DNA of 64,000 nt. Source: Fistularia commersonii. Taxonomy: Eukaryota > Chordata > Actinopteri > Syngnathiformes > Fistulariidae. Within the stretch, counting starts at the first letter, position 1; each line of letters begins with the position of its first letter. A program made the position numbers and the translations under genes. This document shows, piece by piece, positions 14,684 through 28,389 of the stretch. The DNA lies in the NCBI GenBank assembly GCA_037954325.1, contig JBBMNZ010000041.1:1135501-1199500 (forward strand). The letters are read 5' to 3'. The notes beneath the pieces are model-generated. The model did not search any database, was not told the origin of the DNA, and was given only the letters and a program-made list of their open reading frames with translations.

Positions 14684-15916
14684 TCTTATTCAAAAATGCT
14701 TTAACCCGATAAGATAAGCACTTTTTGAACGAATGGCGATATCTCTTAAACCGGTCATGTGATTGCACTAAATTTGACATATATTTTGCAGAATCATGTC
14801 CTAAACAACATATATCAATAGCAAAAACCAGAATGATGAAATTCATTAGTTATTTCCACTCTATCTCTAAAAAGATTTAAACTGGGTAAGATAAGCACTT
14901 TTTGACTTCATGGCTATATCTTTTGAACTTGTATCTGGATTACACTGAATTTGACATATATTGTGCAGAATCATGTCCTAAACAACATATATCAACAGCA
15001 GAAACCAGCATGATGAAATTCATGAGTTATTTCCACTCCAACTCAAAAACGATTTAATTCGATAAGATAAGCAGTTTTTGATATTATGGCTATATCTTTT
15101 GAACTTGTCGCTGGATTACACTGAATTTGACATATATTGTGCAGAATCATGTCCTAAACAACATATATCAACAGCAAAAACCAACTTGGTGAAATTCATT
15201 AGTTATTTTCACTCTTAATCGAAAACGCTTCAACCCGATAAGATAAGCACTTTTTGAACGAATGGCTATATCTTTTGAGCCTGTCATGTGATTGAACTAA
15301 ATTTGACCTATATTGTGCTTAATCATGTCCTAAACAACATATATCAACAGCAGAAACCAGCTGGATGAAATTCATGAGTTATTTCCACTCCAACTCAACA
15401 ACGATTTAACTCGGTAAGATAAGCACTTTTTGACCTTAAGGCTATATCTTATGAACTTGTAGCTGGATTACACTGAATTTGACATATATTGTGCAGAATC
15501 ATTTCCTAAACAACAAATTTCAACAGCAAAAAGCAGCTTGATGAAATTCATTAGTCATTTCCACTCCAACTCAAAAACGCTTCAACTCTGTGAGATAAGC
15601 AGTTTTTGAACGAATGGCTATATCTTTTGATCTAGTCGCTGGATTACACTGAATTTGATATATATTGTGCAGAATCATGTCCTATACAACATCTATAAAC
15701 AGCAGAAACAGGCTTGATGAAATTCATTAGTTATTTCCTCTCTTAATCAAAAACGCTTAACCTCGGTGAGATAAGCACTTTTTGAACGAATGGCTATATA
15801 ATTTGAACCTGTGATGGGATTACACTGAATTTGACATATATTGTCCAAAATCATGTCCTAAACAACATATATCAACAGCAGAAACCAGGTTAGTGAAATT
15901 CATTAGTTTTTTCCAC
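14684..15916 (+). repeat. Family A 7-mer, copy 2
   Basis: Second copy, nearly identical to copy 1 through the CCTGTCATGTGATTGAAC, AGCTGGATG and CTATATAATTTGAACC variants. The linker monomer here has the ACCAGGTTAGTG type, whereas copy 1 begins with a different left part, which fixes the exchange point near 13,450. Confidence 0.88.
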
Positions 15917-16140
15917 TCTTATTCAAAAATGCTTTAACCCGATAAGATAAGCACTTTTTGAACGAATGGCGATATCTCTTAAACCGGTCATGTGATTGCA
16001 CTAAATTTGACATATATTTTGCAGAATCATGTCCTAAACAACATATATCAATAGCAAAAACCAGAATAATGAAATTCATTAGTTATTTCCACTCTAACTC
16101 TAAAAAGATTTAACCTGGGTAAGATAAGCACTTTTTGACC
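15917..16140 (+). repeat. Family A 7-mer, truncated copy 3
   Basis: The series begins a third time (GGCGATATCTC at 15,968) but keeps only about 1.3 monomers before changing to the CTCTAACTCTAAAAAG and TTATGGC types. A related sequence is found at 48,367 onward. Confidence 0.82.
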
Positions 16141-19100
16141 TTATGGCTATATCTTTTGATCTTGTATCTGGATTACACTTAATTTGACATATATTGTGCA
16201 GAATCATGTCCTAAACAACATATATCAACAGCAGAAACAAGCATGATGAAATTCATGAGTTATTTCCACTCCAACTCAAAAACGATTTAATTCGATAAGA
16301 TAAGCAGTTTTTGATCTTATGGCTATATCTTTTGAACTTGTATCTGGATTACACTGAATTTGACATATATTGTGCAGAATCATGTCCTAAACAACATATA
16401 TCAACAGCAGAAACCAGCATGATGAAATTCATGAGTTATTTCCACTCCAACTCAAAAACGATTTAATTCGATAAGATAAGCAGTTTTTGATATTATGGCT
16501 ATATCTTTTGAACTTGTCGCTGGATTACACTGAATTTGACATAAATTGTGCAGAATCATGTCCTAAACAACATATATCAACAGCAAAAACCAACTTGGTG
16601 AAATTCATTAGTTATTTCCACTCTTAATCGAAAACGCTTCAACCCGATAAGATAAGCACTTTTTGAACGAATGGCTATATCTTTTGAACCTATGATGTGA
16701 TTACACTAAATTTGTAAAATATTGTGCAGAATCATGTCCTAAACAACATATTTCAAGAGTAGAAACCAACTTGATGAAATCCATAAGTTATTTCCACTCC
16801 TAATCAAAAACGCTTCAACTCGGTGAGATAAGCACTTTTTGCACGAATGGCTATATCTTTTGTCGCTGGATTACACTGAATTTGACATATTTTGTGCAAA
16901 ATCATGTTCTAAACAACATAATTCAACGGAAAAAAAACAGCTTGATGAAATCCATTAGTTATTTCTACTCCTAATCAAAAACGCTTCAACCCGATCAGAT
17001 AAGCACTTTTTGAACGAATGGCTATAATTTTTGAACCTGTGATGTGATTACACTAAATTTGACAGATATTGTGCTTAATCATGTCCTAAACAACATATAT
17101 CAACAGCAGAAACCAGCTGGATGAAATTCATGAGTTATTTCCACTCCAAATCAACAACGATTACCTCGGTAAGATAAGTACTTTTTGACCTTAAGGCTAT
17201 ATCTTATGAACTTGTAGCTGGATTACACTGAATTTGACATATATAGTGCAGAATCATGTCCTAAACAACAAATTTCAACAGCAAAAAGCAGCTTGATGAA
17301 ATTCATTAGTCATTTCCAGTCCAACTCAAAAACGCTTCAACTCTGTGAGATAAGCAGTTTTTGAACGAATGGCTATATCTTTTGATCTAGTCGCTGGATT
17401 ACACTGAATTTGATATATATTGTGCAGAATCATGTCCTATACAACATCTATCAACAGCAGAAACAGGCTTGATGAAATTCATTAGTTATATCCTCTCTTA
17501 ATGAAAAACGCTTAACCTCGGTGAGATAAGCACTTTTTGAACGAATGGCTTTATCATTTGAACCTGTGATGGGATTACACTGAATTTGACATATATTGTG
17601 CAAAATCATGTCCTAAACAACATATATCAACAGCAGAAACCAGGTTAGTGAAATTCATTAGATTTTTCCACTCTTATTCAAAAATGCTTTAACCCGATAA
17701 GATAAGCACTTTTTGAACGAATGGCTATATCTTTTGAACCTATGATGTGATTACACTAAATTTGAAAAATATTGTGCAAAATCATGTCCTAAACAACATA
17801 TTTCAAGAGTAGAAACCAACTTGATGAAATCCATAAGTTATTTCCACTCCTAATCAAAAACGCTTCAACTCGGTGAGATAAGCACTTTTTGCACGAATGG
17901 CTATATCTTTTGATCTTGTTGCTGGATTACACTGAATTTGACATATTTTGTGCAAAATCATGTTCTGAACAACGTAATTCAACGGAAAAAACCAGCTTGA
18001 TGAAATCCATTAGTTATTTCCAGTCCTAATCAAAAATGCTTCAACTCGGTGAGAGAAGCACTTTTTGAACAAATGGCTATATCTTTTGATCTTGTCGCTG
18101 GATTACACTGAATTTGACATATATTGTGCAGAATCATATCCTAAACAAAATATGTGAACAGCAGAAACCAGCATGATGAAATTCATTAGTTATTTCCACT
18201 CCAACTCAAAAAAGATTTAACCTCGGGAAGATAAGCACTTTTTAACCTTATGGCTATATCTTTTGAAGTTGTAGCTGGATTACACTAAATTTGACATATA
18301 TTTTGCAGAATCATGTCCTATACAACATCTATCAACAGCAGAAACAGGCTTGGTGAAATTCAATAGTTATTTCCTCTCTTAATCAAAAACGCTTCAACCC
18401 GGTGCGATAAGCACTTTTTGAACGAATGGCTATATCCTTTGAACAACTGATGTGATTACAATGAATTTCACATACATTGTGCAGAGTCATTTCCGAAACA
18501 ACATATTTCAACAGCAGAAACCAGCATGATGAAATACATGAGTTATTTCCACTCCAACTCAAAAACGATTTAACTCGATAAGATAAGCAGTTTTTGACCT
18601 TTTGGCTATATCTTTTGAACTTGTCGCTGGATTACACTGAATTTGACATTAATTGTGCAGAGTCATGTTCTATAAAACATATTTCAACGGCAGTAACCAG
18701 CTTGATGAAATCCATTCGTTATTTCCACTCCTAATCAAAAACGCTTCAACTCGGTGAGGGAAGCACTTTTTGAACGAATGGCTATATCTTTTGAACCTGT
18801 GATGTGATTACACTGAATTTGACATATATTGTGCAGAATCATGTTCTAAACAACATATATCACCATCCGAAACCAGCTTGGTGAAATTCATGAGTTATTT
18901 CCACTCCAACTAAAAAACGATTTAACTCGGTAAGATTAGCACTTTTTGACCTTATGGCTATATCTTTTGAACTTGTAGCTGGAATACACTGAATTTGACA
19001 TTAATTGTGCAGAATCATGTCCTAAACAACACATTTCAACAGCAGAAACCAGCTTGATGAAATTCATGAGTCATTTCCACTCAAAATCAAAAACGCTTCA

Positions 19101-19910
19101 ACTCAGTGAGATAAGAACTTTTTGACCTTTTGGCTTCATCTTTTGAACTTATAGCTGGATTACACTGAATTTGACATATATTGTGCAGAATCATGTCCTA
19201 AACAACATCTATCAACAGCAGAAATAGGCTTGGTGAATTTCAATAGTTATTTCCTCTCTTAATCAAAAACGCTTCAACTCGGTGAGATAAGCACTTTTTG
19301 AATGCATGGCTATATCTTTTGAATATGTGATGGGATTGCACTGAATTTGAAATATATTTTGCAGAATCATGTCCTAAACAACATATTTAAACAGCAGAAA
19401 CCAGCTTGATGAAATTGATTAGTCATTTCCACTCAAAATCAAAAACGCATCAACTCAGTGAGATAAGAACTTTTTGACCTTATGGCTATATCTTTTGAAC
19501 TTATAGTTGGATTACACTGAATTTGACATATATTGTGCAGAATCATGTCCTATACAACATATATCAACAGCAAAAACCAGCATGTTGATATTCATTAGTT
19601 ATTTCCACTCCAACTCAAAAACGCTTCAACTCGGTGATATAAGCAGTTTTTGCACGAATGGCTATATTTTTTGATCTTGTCGCAGGATTACACTGAATTT
19701 GACATATATTGTACAGAATCATGTCCTATCCAACATCTATCAACAGCAGAAACAGGGTTGGTGAAATTCAATAGTTATTTCCTCTCCTAATCAAAAACGC
19801 TTCAACTCGGTGCGATAAGCATTCTTTGAACGAATGGCTCTATCTTTTGAACCACTGTTGGGATTACACTGAATTTGAAATATATTTTGCAGAATCAAGT
19901 CCTAAACAAC
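16141..19910 (+). repeat. Family A satellite, segment duplicated near 48.4-52.6 kb
   Basis: About 21 monomers. Landmarks match a second copy: GTGATTGCAC just upstream (15,992/48,380), ATTGTGCAAA (17,771/50,163), GCAGAGTCAT (18,481/51,400) and CGCAGGATTA (19,681/52,424). The offset is about 32,390 bp, then 32,919, then 32,743. The changes equal a 3-monomer gain and a 1-monomer loss. Family A ends at about 19,905, just after GAATCAAGTCC. Confidence 0.85.
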
Positions 19911-22411
19911 ATATTTCAACAGCAGAAACCAGCTTGATGAAATTCATTAGTTATTTCCACTCCTAATCAGAAACGTCTCAACTCGGTGAGTTAAGCACTT
20001 TTTGAACGAATGGCGATATCTTTTGAACCTGTGATGGGATTATACTGAATTTGACATATATTGTGCAAAATCATGTCCTAAACAACATATTTCAACAGCA
20101 GAAACCAGCTTGATGAAATTCATTAGTTATTTCCACTCCGAATCAAAAACGCTTCAACTCGGTGAGATAAGTACTTTTTGAACGAATAGCTATATCCTAT
20201 GAACCTGTAATGGGAACACACTGACTTTGACATATATTGTGCATAATCATATCCTAAACAACATATTTCAACAGCAGTAACCAGCTTGATGAAATTCATT
20301 AGTTATTTCCACTCCTAATCAAAAACGCTTCAAATCGGTAAGATAAGTACTTTTTGAACGAATGGCTATATCTTTTGAACATGTGAAGGGATCACACTGA
20401 CTTTGACATATATTGTGCAGAATCATATCCCAAACAACATATTTCAACAGCAGAAACCAGCTTGATGAAATTCATTAGTTATTTCCACTCCTAATCAAAA
20501 ACGCATTAACTTGGTGAGATAAGCACTTTTTGCACGAATGGCTATATATTTTGATCTTGTCGCTGGATTACAAAGAATTTGACATGTGTTGTGCAGAATC
20601 ATGTCCTTAACAACATATTTCAACAGCAGAAACCAGCTTGATTAAATCCATAAGTTATTTACACTCCTAATCAAAAACGCTTCAACCCGATAAGATAAGC
20701 AGTTTTTGAACGAATGGCTATATCTTTTGAACCTGTGATGTGATTACACTGAATTTGACATATATTGTGCAGAATCATATCCTAAAAAACATATTTCAAC
20801 AGCAGAAACCAGCTTGATGAAATTCATTTATATTTCCACTCCGAATCCAAAAACGCTTCAACTCGGTGAGATAAGTACTTTTTGAACGAATGGCGATATA
20901 TTTTGAACCTATGAAGGGATTATACTGAATTTGACATATATTGTGCTGAATCATGTCCTAAACAACATTTTTCATCAGCAGAAACCAGCGTGATGAAATT
21001 CAAAAGTTTTTTCCACTCCTAATCAAAAACGCTTCAACTCGGTGAGATAAGTACTTTTTGAACGATTGGCGATATCTTTTTAACCTATAAAGGGATTACA
21101 CTGAAGTTGACATATATTGTGCAAAATCATGTCCTAAACAACATATTTCAACAGCAGAAACCAGCGTGATGAAATTCATTAGTTATTTCCACTCCTAATC
21201 AGAAACGTCTCAACTCGGTGAGTTAAGCACTTTTTGAACGATGGCTATATCTTTTGGACTTTTGATGGGATATCTCTGAATATGACATATATTGTGCAGA
21301 ATCTTGACCTAACAACATATTTCAACAGCAGAAACCACCTTGACGAAATTAATTGGTTATTTCCAATACTAATCAAAAACTCTTTTACTTGGTGACATAA
21401 GTACTTTTTGGACGAATGGCTATATCCTTTGAACCTGTAATGGGATTTCACTGAATTTGACATATATTGTGTAGAATCATGTCCTAAACAACATATTTCA
21501 ACAGCAGAAACCAGCTTGATGAAATTCAAAAGTTATTTCCACTCCTAATCAAAAACGCTTCAACTCGGTGAGATAAGTACTTTTTGAACGAATGGCTATA
21601 TCTTTTGAACTTGTGAAGGGATTACACTGAATTTGACATATATTGTCCAGAATCATGTCCTAAACAACATATTTCAAGAGCAGATACCAGCTTGATGAAA
21701 TTCATTAGTTATTTCCACTCCTAATCAAAAATGCTTCAACTCGGTGAGATAAGTCCTTTTTGAATAGATGGCTATATCTTTTGAACTTGTGAAGGGATTA
21801 CACTGAATTTGACATATATTGTCCAGAATCATGTCCTAAAAAACAAATTTCAAGAGCAGAAACCAGCTTGATGAAATTCAAAAGTTATTTCCAGTCCGAA
21901 TCAAAAACGCTTCAACTCGGTGAGATAAGTACTTTTTGAACGAATGGCGATATCTTTTTAACCTACAAAGGGATTACACTGAATTTGACATATATTGTGC
22001 AGAATCATGTCCTAAACAACATATTTCAACAGCAAAAACCAGCGTGATGAAATTCAAAAGTTATTTGCACTCCTAATCAAAAACGCTTCAACTCGGTGAG
22101 ATAAGTACTTTTTGAAAGAATGGCTATATCCTTTGAACCTGTAATGGGATCACACTGAATTTGACATATATTGTGCAAAATCATATCCAAAAAAACATAT
22201 TTCAACAGCAGAAACCAGCTTGATGAAATTCAATAATTATTTCCACTCATAAACAAAAACGCTTCAACTCGGTGAGATAAGCATTATTTGCACGAATGGC
22301 TATATCTTTTGATATTGTCGCTGGATTACACTGAATTTTAAATATTTTCTGCAGAATCATGTCCTAAACAACATATTTCAACAGCAGAAACCAGCTTGAT
22401 GAAATTCATTA
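19911..22411 (+). repeat. Family B satellite, first block
   Basis: About 14 monomers with CATATTTCAACAGCAG, ACCAGCTTGATG, GATAAGTACTT and GTAATGGG variants. The part around 20.0-22.3 kb recurs at about 55.7-57.9 kb (offset about 35,736 bp). The antisense frame 21,245-21,529 is a satellite read-through, not a gene. No unique sequence is present. Confidence 0.88.
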
Positions 22412-25400
22412 GTTATTTCTACTCCGAATCAAAAATGCTTCAACTCGGTGAGATAAGCACTTTTTGATCGAATGGCTATATCTTTTGAACTTGTCGCTTG
22501 ATTATACTGAATTTTTACATATTTTGTGCAGAATCTTGTCCTAAACAACATATTTCAACAGCAGGAACCAGTTTGATGAAATTCATTAGCTATTTGCACT
22601 CCTAATCAAAAACGCTTCAACTCGGTCTCATAAGAACGTTTTGAACGAATGGCTATATCCTTTCAACCTGTAATGGGCTCACAAGAATTTGAAATATATT
22701 GTGCAGAATCATGTCCTAAACAACATATTTCAACAGCAGAAACCAGCTTGATGAAATTCATTAGTTATTTCCACTCCTAATCAGAAACGTCTCAACTCGG
22801 TGAGTTTAGCACTTTTTGAACGAATGGCTATATCTTTTGGACTTTTGATGGGATATCTCTGAATATGACATATTTTGTGCAGAATCTTGACCTAACAACA
22901 TATTTCAACAGCAGAAACCACCTTGACGAAATTCATTGGTTATTTCCAATACTAATCAAAAACTCTTAAATTTGGTGACGTAAGTACTTTTTGGACGAAT
23001 GGCTATATCCTTTGAACCTGTAATGGGATTTCACTGAATTTGACATATATTGTGCAGAATCATGTCAAAAACAACATATTTCAACAGCAGAAACCAGCTT
23101 GATGAAATTCAAAAGTTATTTCTACTCCTAATAAAAAACGCTTCAACTCGGTGAGAGAAGTCCTTTTTGAATGAATGGCTATATCCTTTTAACCTGTTAT
23201 GGGATCACACTGACTTTGACATATATTGTGCAGAATCATATCCTAAACAACATATTTCAACAGCAGAAACCAGCTTGATGAAATTCATTAGTTATTTCCA
23301 CTCCTAATCAAAAACGCTTCAACTCGGTGAGATAAGTCCTTTTTGCACGAATGGCTATATCTTTTGATCTTGTCGCTGGATTACACTGAATTTGACATGT
23401 GTAGTGCAGAATCTTGTCCTAAACAACATATTTCAACAGCAGAAACCAGCTGGATTAAATCCATTAGTTATTTCCACTCCTAATCAAAAACGCTTCAACC
23501 CGATAAGATAAGCAGTTTTTGAACGAATGGCTTTATCTTTTGAACCTGTGATATGATTACAGTATATTTGACATATACTGTGCAGAATCATATCCTGAAA
23601 AACATATTTCAACAGCAGAAACCAGTTTGATGAAATTCATTAGTTATTTCCACTCCGAATCAAAAACGCTTCAACTCGGTGAGATAAGCTCTTTTGGATC
23701 GAATCGCTATATCTTTTGAACTTGTAGCTGGAGTGCACTGAAAATGACATTTATTGTGCAGAATCATGTCCTAAACAACATATTTCAATAGCAGAAACCA
23801 GCTTGATGAAATTCATTAGTTATTTCCACTCCTCATCAGAAACGTCTCAACTCGGTCTGTTAAGTACTTTTTGAAGGAATGGCTATATCTTTTGAACCTG
23901 TGATGGGATTATACTGAAGTTGACATATATTGTGCAGAATCATGTCCTGAACAACATATATAGACAACAGAAAGCATCTTGATTCTTTCATTAGTTATTT
24001 CCACTGCGAATAATAAACGCTTCAACTCGGTGAGATAAGCACTTTTTGATCGAATGGCTATATCTTTTGAACTTGTGTCTGGATTACACTAAATTTGATA
24101 AATATTGTGCAAAATCATGTCCGAAACAACATATTTCAACAGCAGAAACCAGCTTGATGAAATTCATTAGTTATTTCCACTCCTAATCAAAAACGCTTCA
24201 ACTCGGTTAGATAAGCCTTTTTTGAACGAATGGCTATATCTTTTGAACTGGTGATGGGATTACACTGAATTTGACATATATTGTGCAGAATCATGTCCTA
24301 AACAACTTATTTCAACAGCGGAAACCAGCTTGATGACATTCACTGGTTATTTCCACTCCGAATCAAAAACGCTTGAATTTGGTGAGATAAGCACTTTTTG
24401 AACGAAAGGCTATATCTTTTGAACTTTTGATGGGATTTCACTGAATGGGACATATATTGTGCAAAATCATGTCCTAAACAACATATTTAAAAGTCAGAAA
24501 CCAGCATGATGAAATTCATTAGTTTTTTCCACTCCGAATCAAAAACGATTAGACTCGGTGAGATAAGCACTTTTTGATCGAATGGCTATAACTTTTGAAC
24601 CTGTGATGGGATTATTCTGAAGTTGACATATATTGTGCAGAATCATGTCCTGAACAACATATATAGACAGCAGAAAGCATCTTGATTCTTTTATTAGTTA
24701 TTTCCACTGCGAATCATAAACGCTTCAACTCGATGACATAAGCACTTTTTGATCGAATGGCAATATCTTTTGAACTTGTATCTGGATTACACTAAATTTG
24801 ATATATATTGTGCAGAATCATATCCTAAAAAAATATTTCAACAGCAGAAACCAGCTTGATGAAATTCATTAGCTATTTCCACTCCGTATCCAAAAACGCT
24901 TCAACTCGGTGAGATAAGTATTTTTTGAACGAATGGCGATATCTTTTGAACCTATGAAGGGATTATACTGAATTTGACATATATTGTGCTGAATCATGTC
25001 CTAAACAACATATTTCAACAGCAGAAACCAGCATGATGAAATTCAAAAGTTTTTTCGACTCCTAATCAAAAACGCTTCAACTCGGTGAAATAAGTACTTT
25101 TTGAACGAATGGCGACATCTTTTTAACCTATGAAGGGATTTCACTGAATTTGACATATATTGTTCAGAATCATGTCCTAAACAACATATTTCCACAGCAA
25201 AAACCAGAGTGATGAAATTCAAAAGTTATTTCCGCTCCTAATCAAAAACGCTTCAACTTGGTGAGATAAGTACTTTTTGAATGAATGGCGATATCCTTTG
25301 AACCTGTAATGGGATCACACTGAATTTGACATATATTCTGCAAAATCATATCCAAAACAACATATTTCAACAGCAGAAACCAGCTTGATGAAATTCAATA
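22412..25400 (+). repeat. Family B 17-mer HOR (2,989 bp), copy 1
   Basis: Seventeen monomers. Landmark ATTATACTGA sits at 22,501, 25,490 and 28,479, exactly 2,989 bp apart. The unit contains marked variants: GGTCTCATAAGAACG, GGGCTCACAAGAATTTG (a shortened monomer), GGACTTTTGATGGG, GACATGTGTAGTGC and ATATAGACAACAG. A nested 703-bp repeat of the ATATAGAC type lies inside (GAAGTTGACA at 23,916 and 24,619). Copy 1 and copy 2 differ at only about three positions I noticed. Confidence 0.93.
24119..24294 (+). repeat. Representative near-consensus monomer
   Basis: This 176-bp unit is close to the window-wide consensus. In order it carries AACAACATATTTCAACAGC (about 8-26), AGAAACCAGCTTGATG (about 26-41), TTATTTCCACTCC (about 53-65), CAAAAACGCTTC (70-81), the ACTCGG region, the T5 tract near 101, GAACGAATGGCTATATC, GGATTACACTGAATTTGAC (about 139-157) and CATATATTGTGCAGAATCA at the end. 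It differs from the consensus at a few sites such as GTCCG and GGTTAG. It serves as a reference for the monomer coordinates used in the other entries. Confidence 0.9.
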
Positions 25401-28389
25401 GTTATTTCTACTCCGAATCAAAAATGCTTCAACTCGGTGAGATAAGCACTTTTTGATCGAATGGCTATATCTTTTGAACTTGTCGCTTGATTATACTGAA
25501 TTTTTACATATTTTGTGCAGAATCTTGTCCTAAACAACATATTTCAACAGCAGGAACCAGTTTGATGAAATTCATTAGCTATTTGCACTCCTAATCAAAA
25601 ACGCTTCAACTCGGTCTCATAAGAACGTTTTGAACGAATGGCTATATCCTTTCAACCTGTAATGGGCTCACAAGAATTTGAAATATATTGTGCAGAATCA
25701 TGTCCTAAACAACATATTTCAACAGCAGAAACCAGCTTGATGAAATTCATTAGTTATTTCCACTCCTAATCAGAAACGTCTCAACTCGGTGAGTTTAGCA
25801 CTTTTTGAACGAATGGCTATATCTTTTGGACTTTTGATGGGATATCTCTGAATATGACATATTTTGTGCAGAATCTTGACCTAACAACATATTTCAACAG
25901 CAGAAACCACCTTGACGAAATTCATTGGTTATTTCCAATACTAATCAAAAACTCTTAAATTTGGTGACGTAAGTACTTTTTGGACGAATGGCTATATCCT
26001 TTGAACCTGTAATGGGATTTCACTGAATTTGACATATATTGTGCAGAATCATGTCAAAAACAACATATTTCAACAGCAGAAACCAGCTTGATGAAATTCA
26101 AAAGTTATTTCTACTCCTAATAAAAAACGCTTCAACTCGGTGAGAGAAGTCCTTTTTGAATGAATGGCTATATCCTTTTAACCTGTTATGGGATCACACT
26201 GACTTTGACATATATTGTGCAGAATCATATCCTAAACAACATATTTCAACAGCAGAAACCAGCTTGATGAAATTCATTAGTTATTTCCACTCCTAATCAA
26301 AAACGCTTCAACTCGGTGAGATAAGTCCTTTTTGCACGAATGGCTATATCTTTTGATCTTGTCGCTGGATTACACTGAATTTGACATGTGTAGTGCAGAA
26401 TCTTGTCCTAAACAACATATTTCAACAGCAGAAACCAGCTGGATTAAATCCATTAGTTATTTCCACTCCTAATCAAAAACGCTTCAACCCGATAAGATAA
26501 GCAGTTTTTGAACGAATGGCTTTATCTTTTGAACCTGTGATATGATTACAGTATATTTGACATATACTGTGCAGAATCATATCCTGAAAAACATATTTCA
26601 ACAGCAGAAACCAGTTTGATGAAATTCATTAGTTATTTCCACTCCGAATCAAAAACGCTTCAACTCGGTGAGATAAGCTCTTTTGGATCGAATCGCTATA
26701 TCTTTTGAACTTGTAGCTGGAGTGCACTGAAAATGACATTTATTGTGCAGAATCATGTCCTAAACAACATATTTCAATAGCAGAAACCAGCTTGATGAAA
26801 TTCATTAGTTATTTCCACTCCTCATCAGAAACGTCTCAACTCGGTCTGTTAAGTACTTTTTGAAGGAATGGCTATATCTTTTGAACCTGTGATGGGATTA
26901 TACTGAAGTTGACATATATTGTGCAGAATCATGTCCTGAACAACATATATAGACAACGGAAAGCATCTTGATTCTTTCATTTGTTATTTCCACTGCGAAT
27001 AATAAACGCTTCAACTCGGTGAGATAAGCACTTTTTGATCGAATGGCTATATCTTTTGAACTTGTGTCTGGATTACACTAAATTTGATAAATATTGTGCA
27101 AAATCATGTCCGAAACAACATATTTCAACAGCAGAAACCAGCTTGATGAAATTCATTAGTTATTTCCACTCCTAATCAAAAACGCTTCAACTCGGTTAGA
27201 TAAGCCTTTTTTGAACGAATGGCTATATCTTTTGAACTGGTGATGGGATTACACTGAATTTGACATATATTGTGCAGAATCATGTCCTAAACAACTTATT
27301 TCAACAGCGGAAACCAGCTTGATGACATTCACTGGTTATTTCCACTCCGAATCAAAAACGCTTGAATTTGGTGAGATAAGCACTTTTTGAACGAAAGGCT
27401 ATATCTTTTGAACTTTTGATGGGATTTCACTGAATGGGACATATATTGTGCAAAATCATGTCCTAAACAACATATTTAAAAGTCAGAAACCAGCATGATG
27501 AAATTCATTAGTTTTTTCCACTCCGAATCAAAAACGATTAGACTCGGTGAGATAAGCACTTTTTGATCGAATGGCTATAACTTTTGAACCTGTGATGGGA
27601 TTATTCTGAAGTTGACATATATTGTGCAGAATCATGTCCTGAACAACATATATAGACAGCAGAAAGCATCTTGATTCTTTTATTAGTTATTTCCACTGCG
27701 AATCATAAACGCTTCAACTCGATGACATAAGCACTTTTTGATCGAATGGCAATATCTTTTGAACTTGTATCTGGATTACACTAAATTTGATATATATTGT
27801 GCAGAATCATATCCTAAAAAAATATTTCAACAGCAGAAACCAGCTTGATGAAATTCATTAGCTATTTCCACTCCGTATCCAAAAACGCTTCTACTCGGTG
27901 AGATAAGTATTTTTTGAACGAATGGCGATATCTTTTGAACCTATGAAGGGATTATACTGAATTTGACATATATTGTGCTGAATCATGTCCTAAACAACAT
28001 ATTTCAACAGCAGAAACCAGCATGATGAAATTCAAAAGTTTTTTCGACTCCTAATCAAAAACGCTTCAACTCGGTGAAATAAGTACTTTTTGAACGAATG
28101 GCGACATCTTTTTAACCTATGAAGGGATTTCACTGAATTTGACATATATTGTTCAGAATCATGTCCTAAACAACATATTTCCACAGCAAAAACCAGAGTG
28201 ATGAAATTCAAAAGTTATTTCCGCTCCTAATCAAAAACGCTTCAACTTGGTGAGATAAGTACTTTTTGAATGAATGGCGATATCCTTTGAACCTGTAATG
28301 GGATCACACTGAATTTGACATATATTCTGCAAAATCATATCCAAAACAACATATTTCAACAGCAGAAACCAGCTTGATGAAATTCAATA
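25401..28389 (+). repeat. Family B 17-mer HOR, copy 2
   Basis: Near-perfect tandem copy. Private changes seen are ACAACGG for ACAACAG and TTTGTT for TTAGTT near 26,950-26,985, and CTTCTACTCGG near 27,890. Copies 1 and 3 share the other state at these sites, so these changes arose after duplication. The sequence gives no other difference from copy 1 that I saw. Confidence 0.93.

Noticed and set aside
21245..21529. 94-codon open frame on the minus strand
   Set aside because: It is a chance frame through about 1.6 satellite monomers. It contains the same translated satellite words twice (for example SRWFLLLKYVV echoing LVSAVEICC) and has no domain or promoter context.
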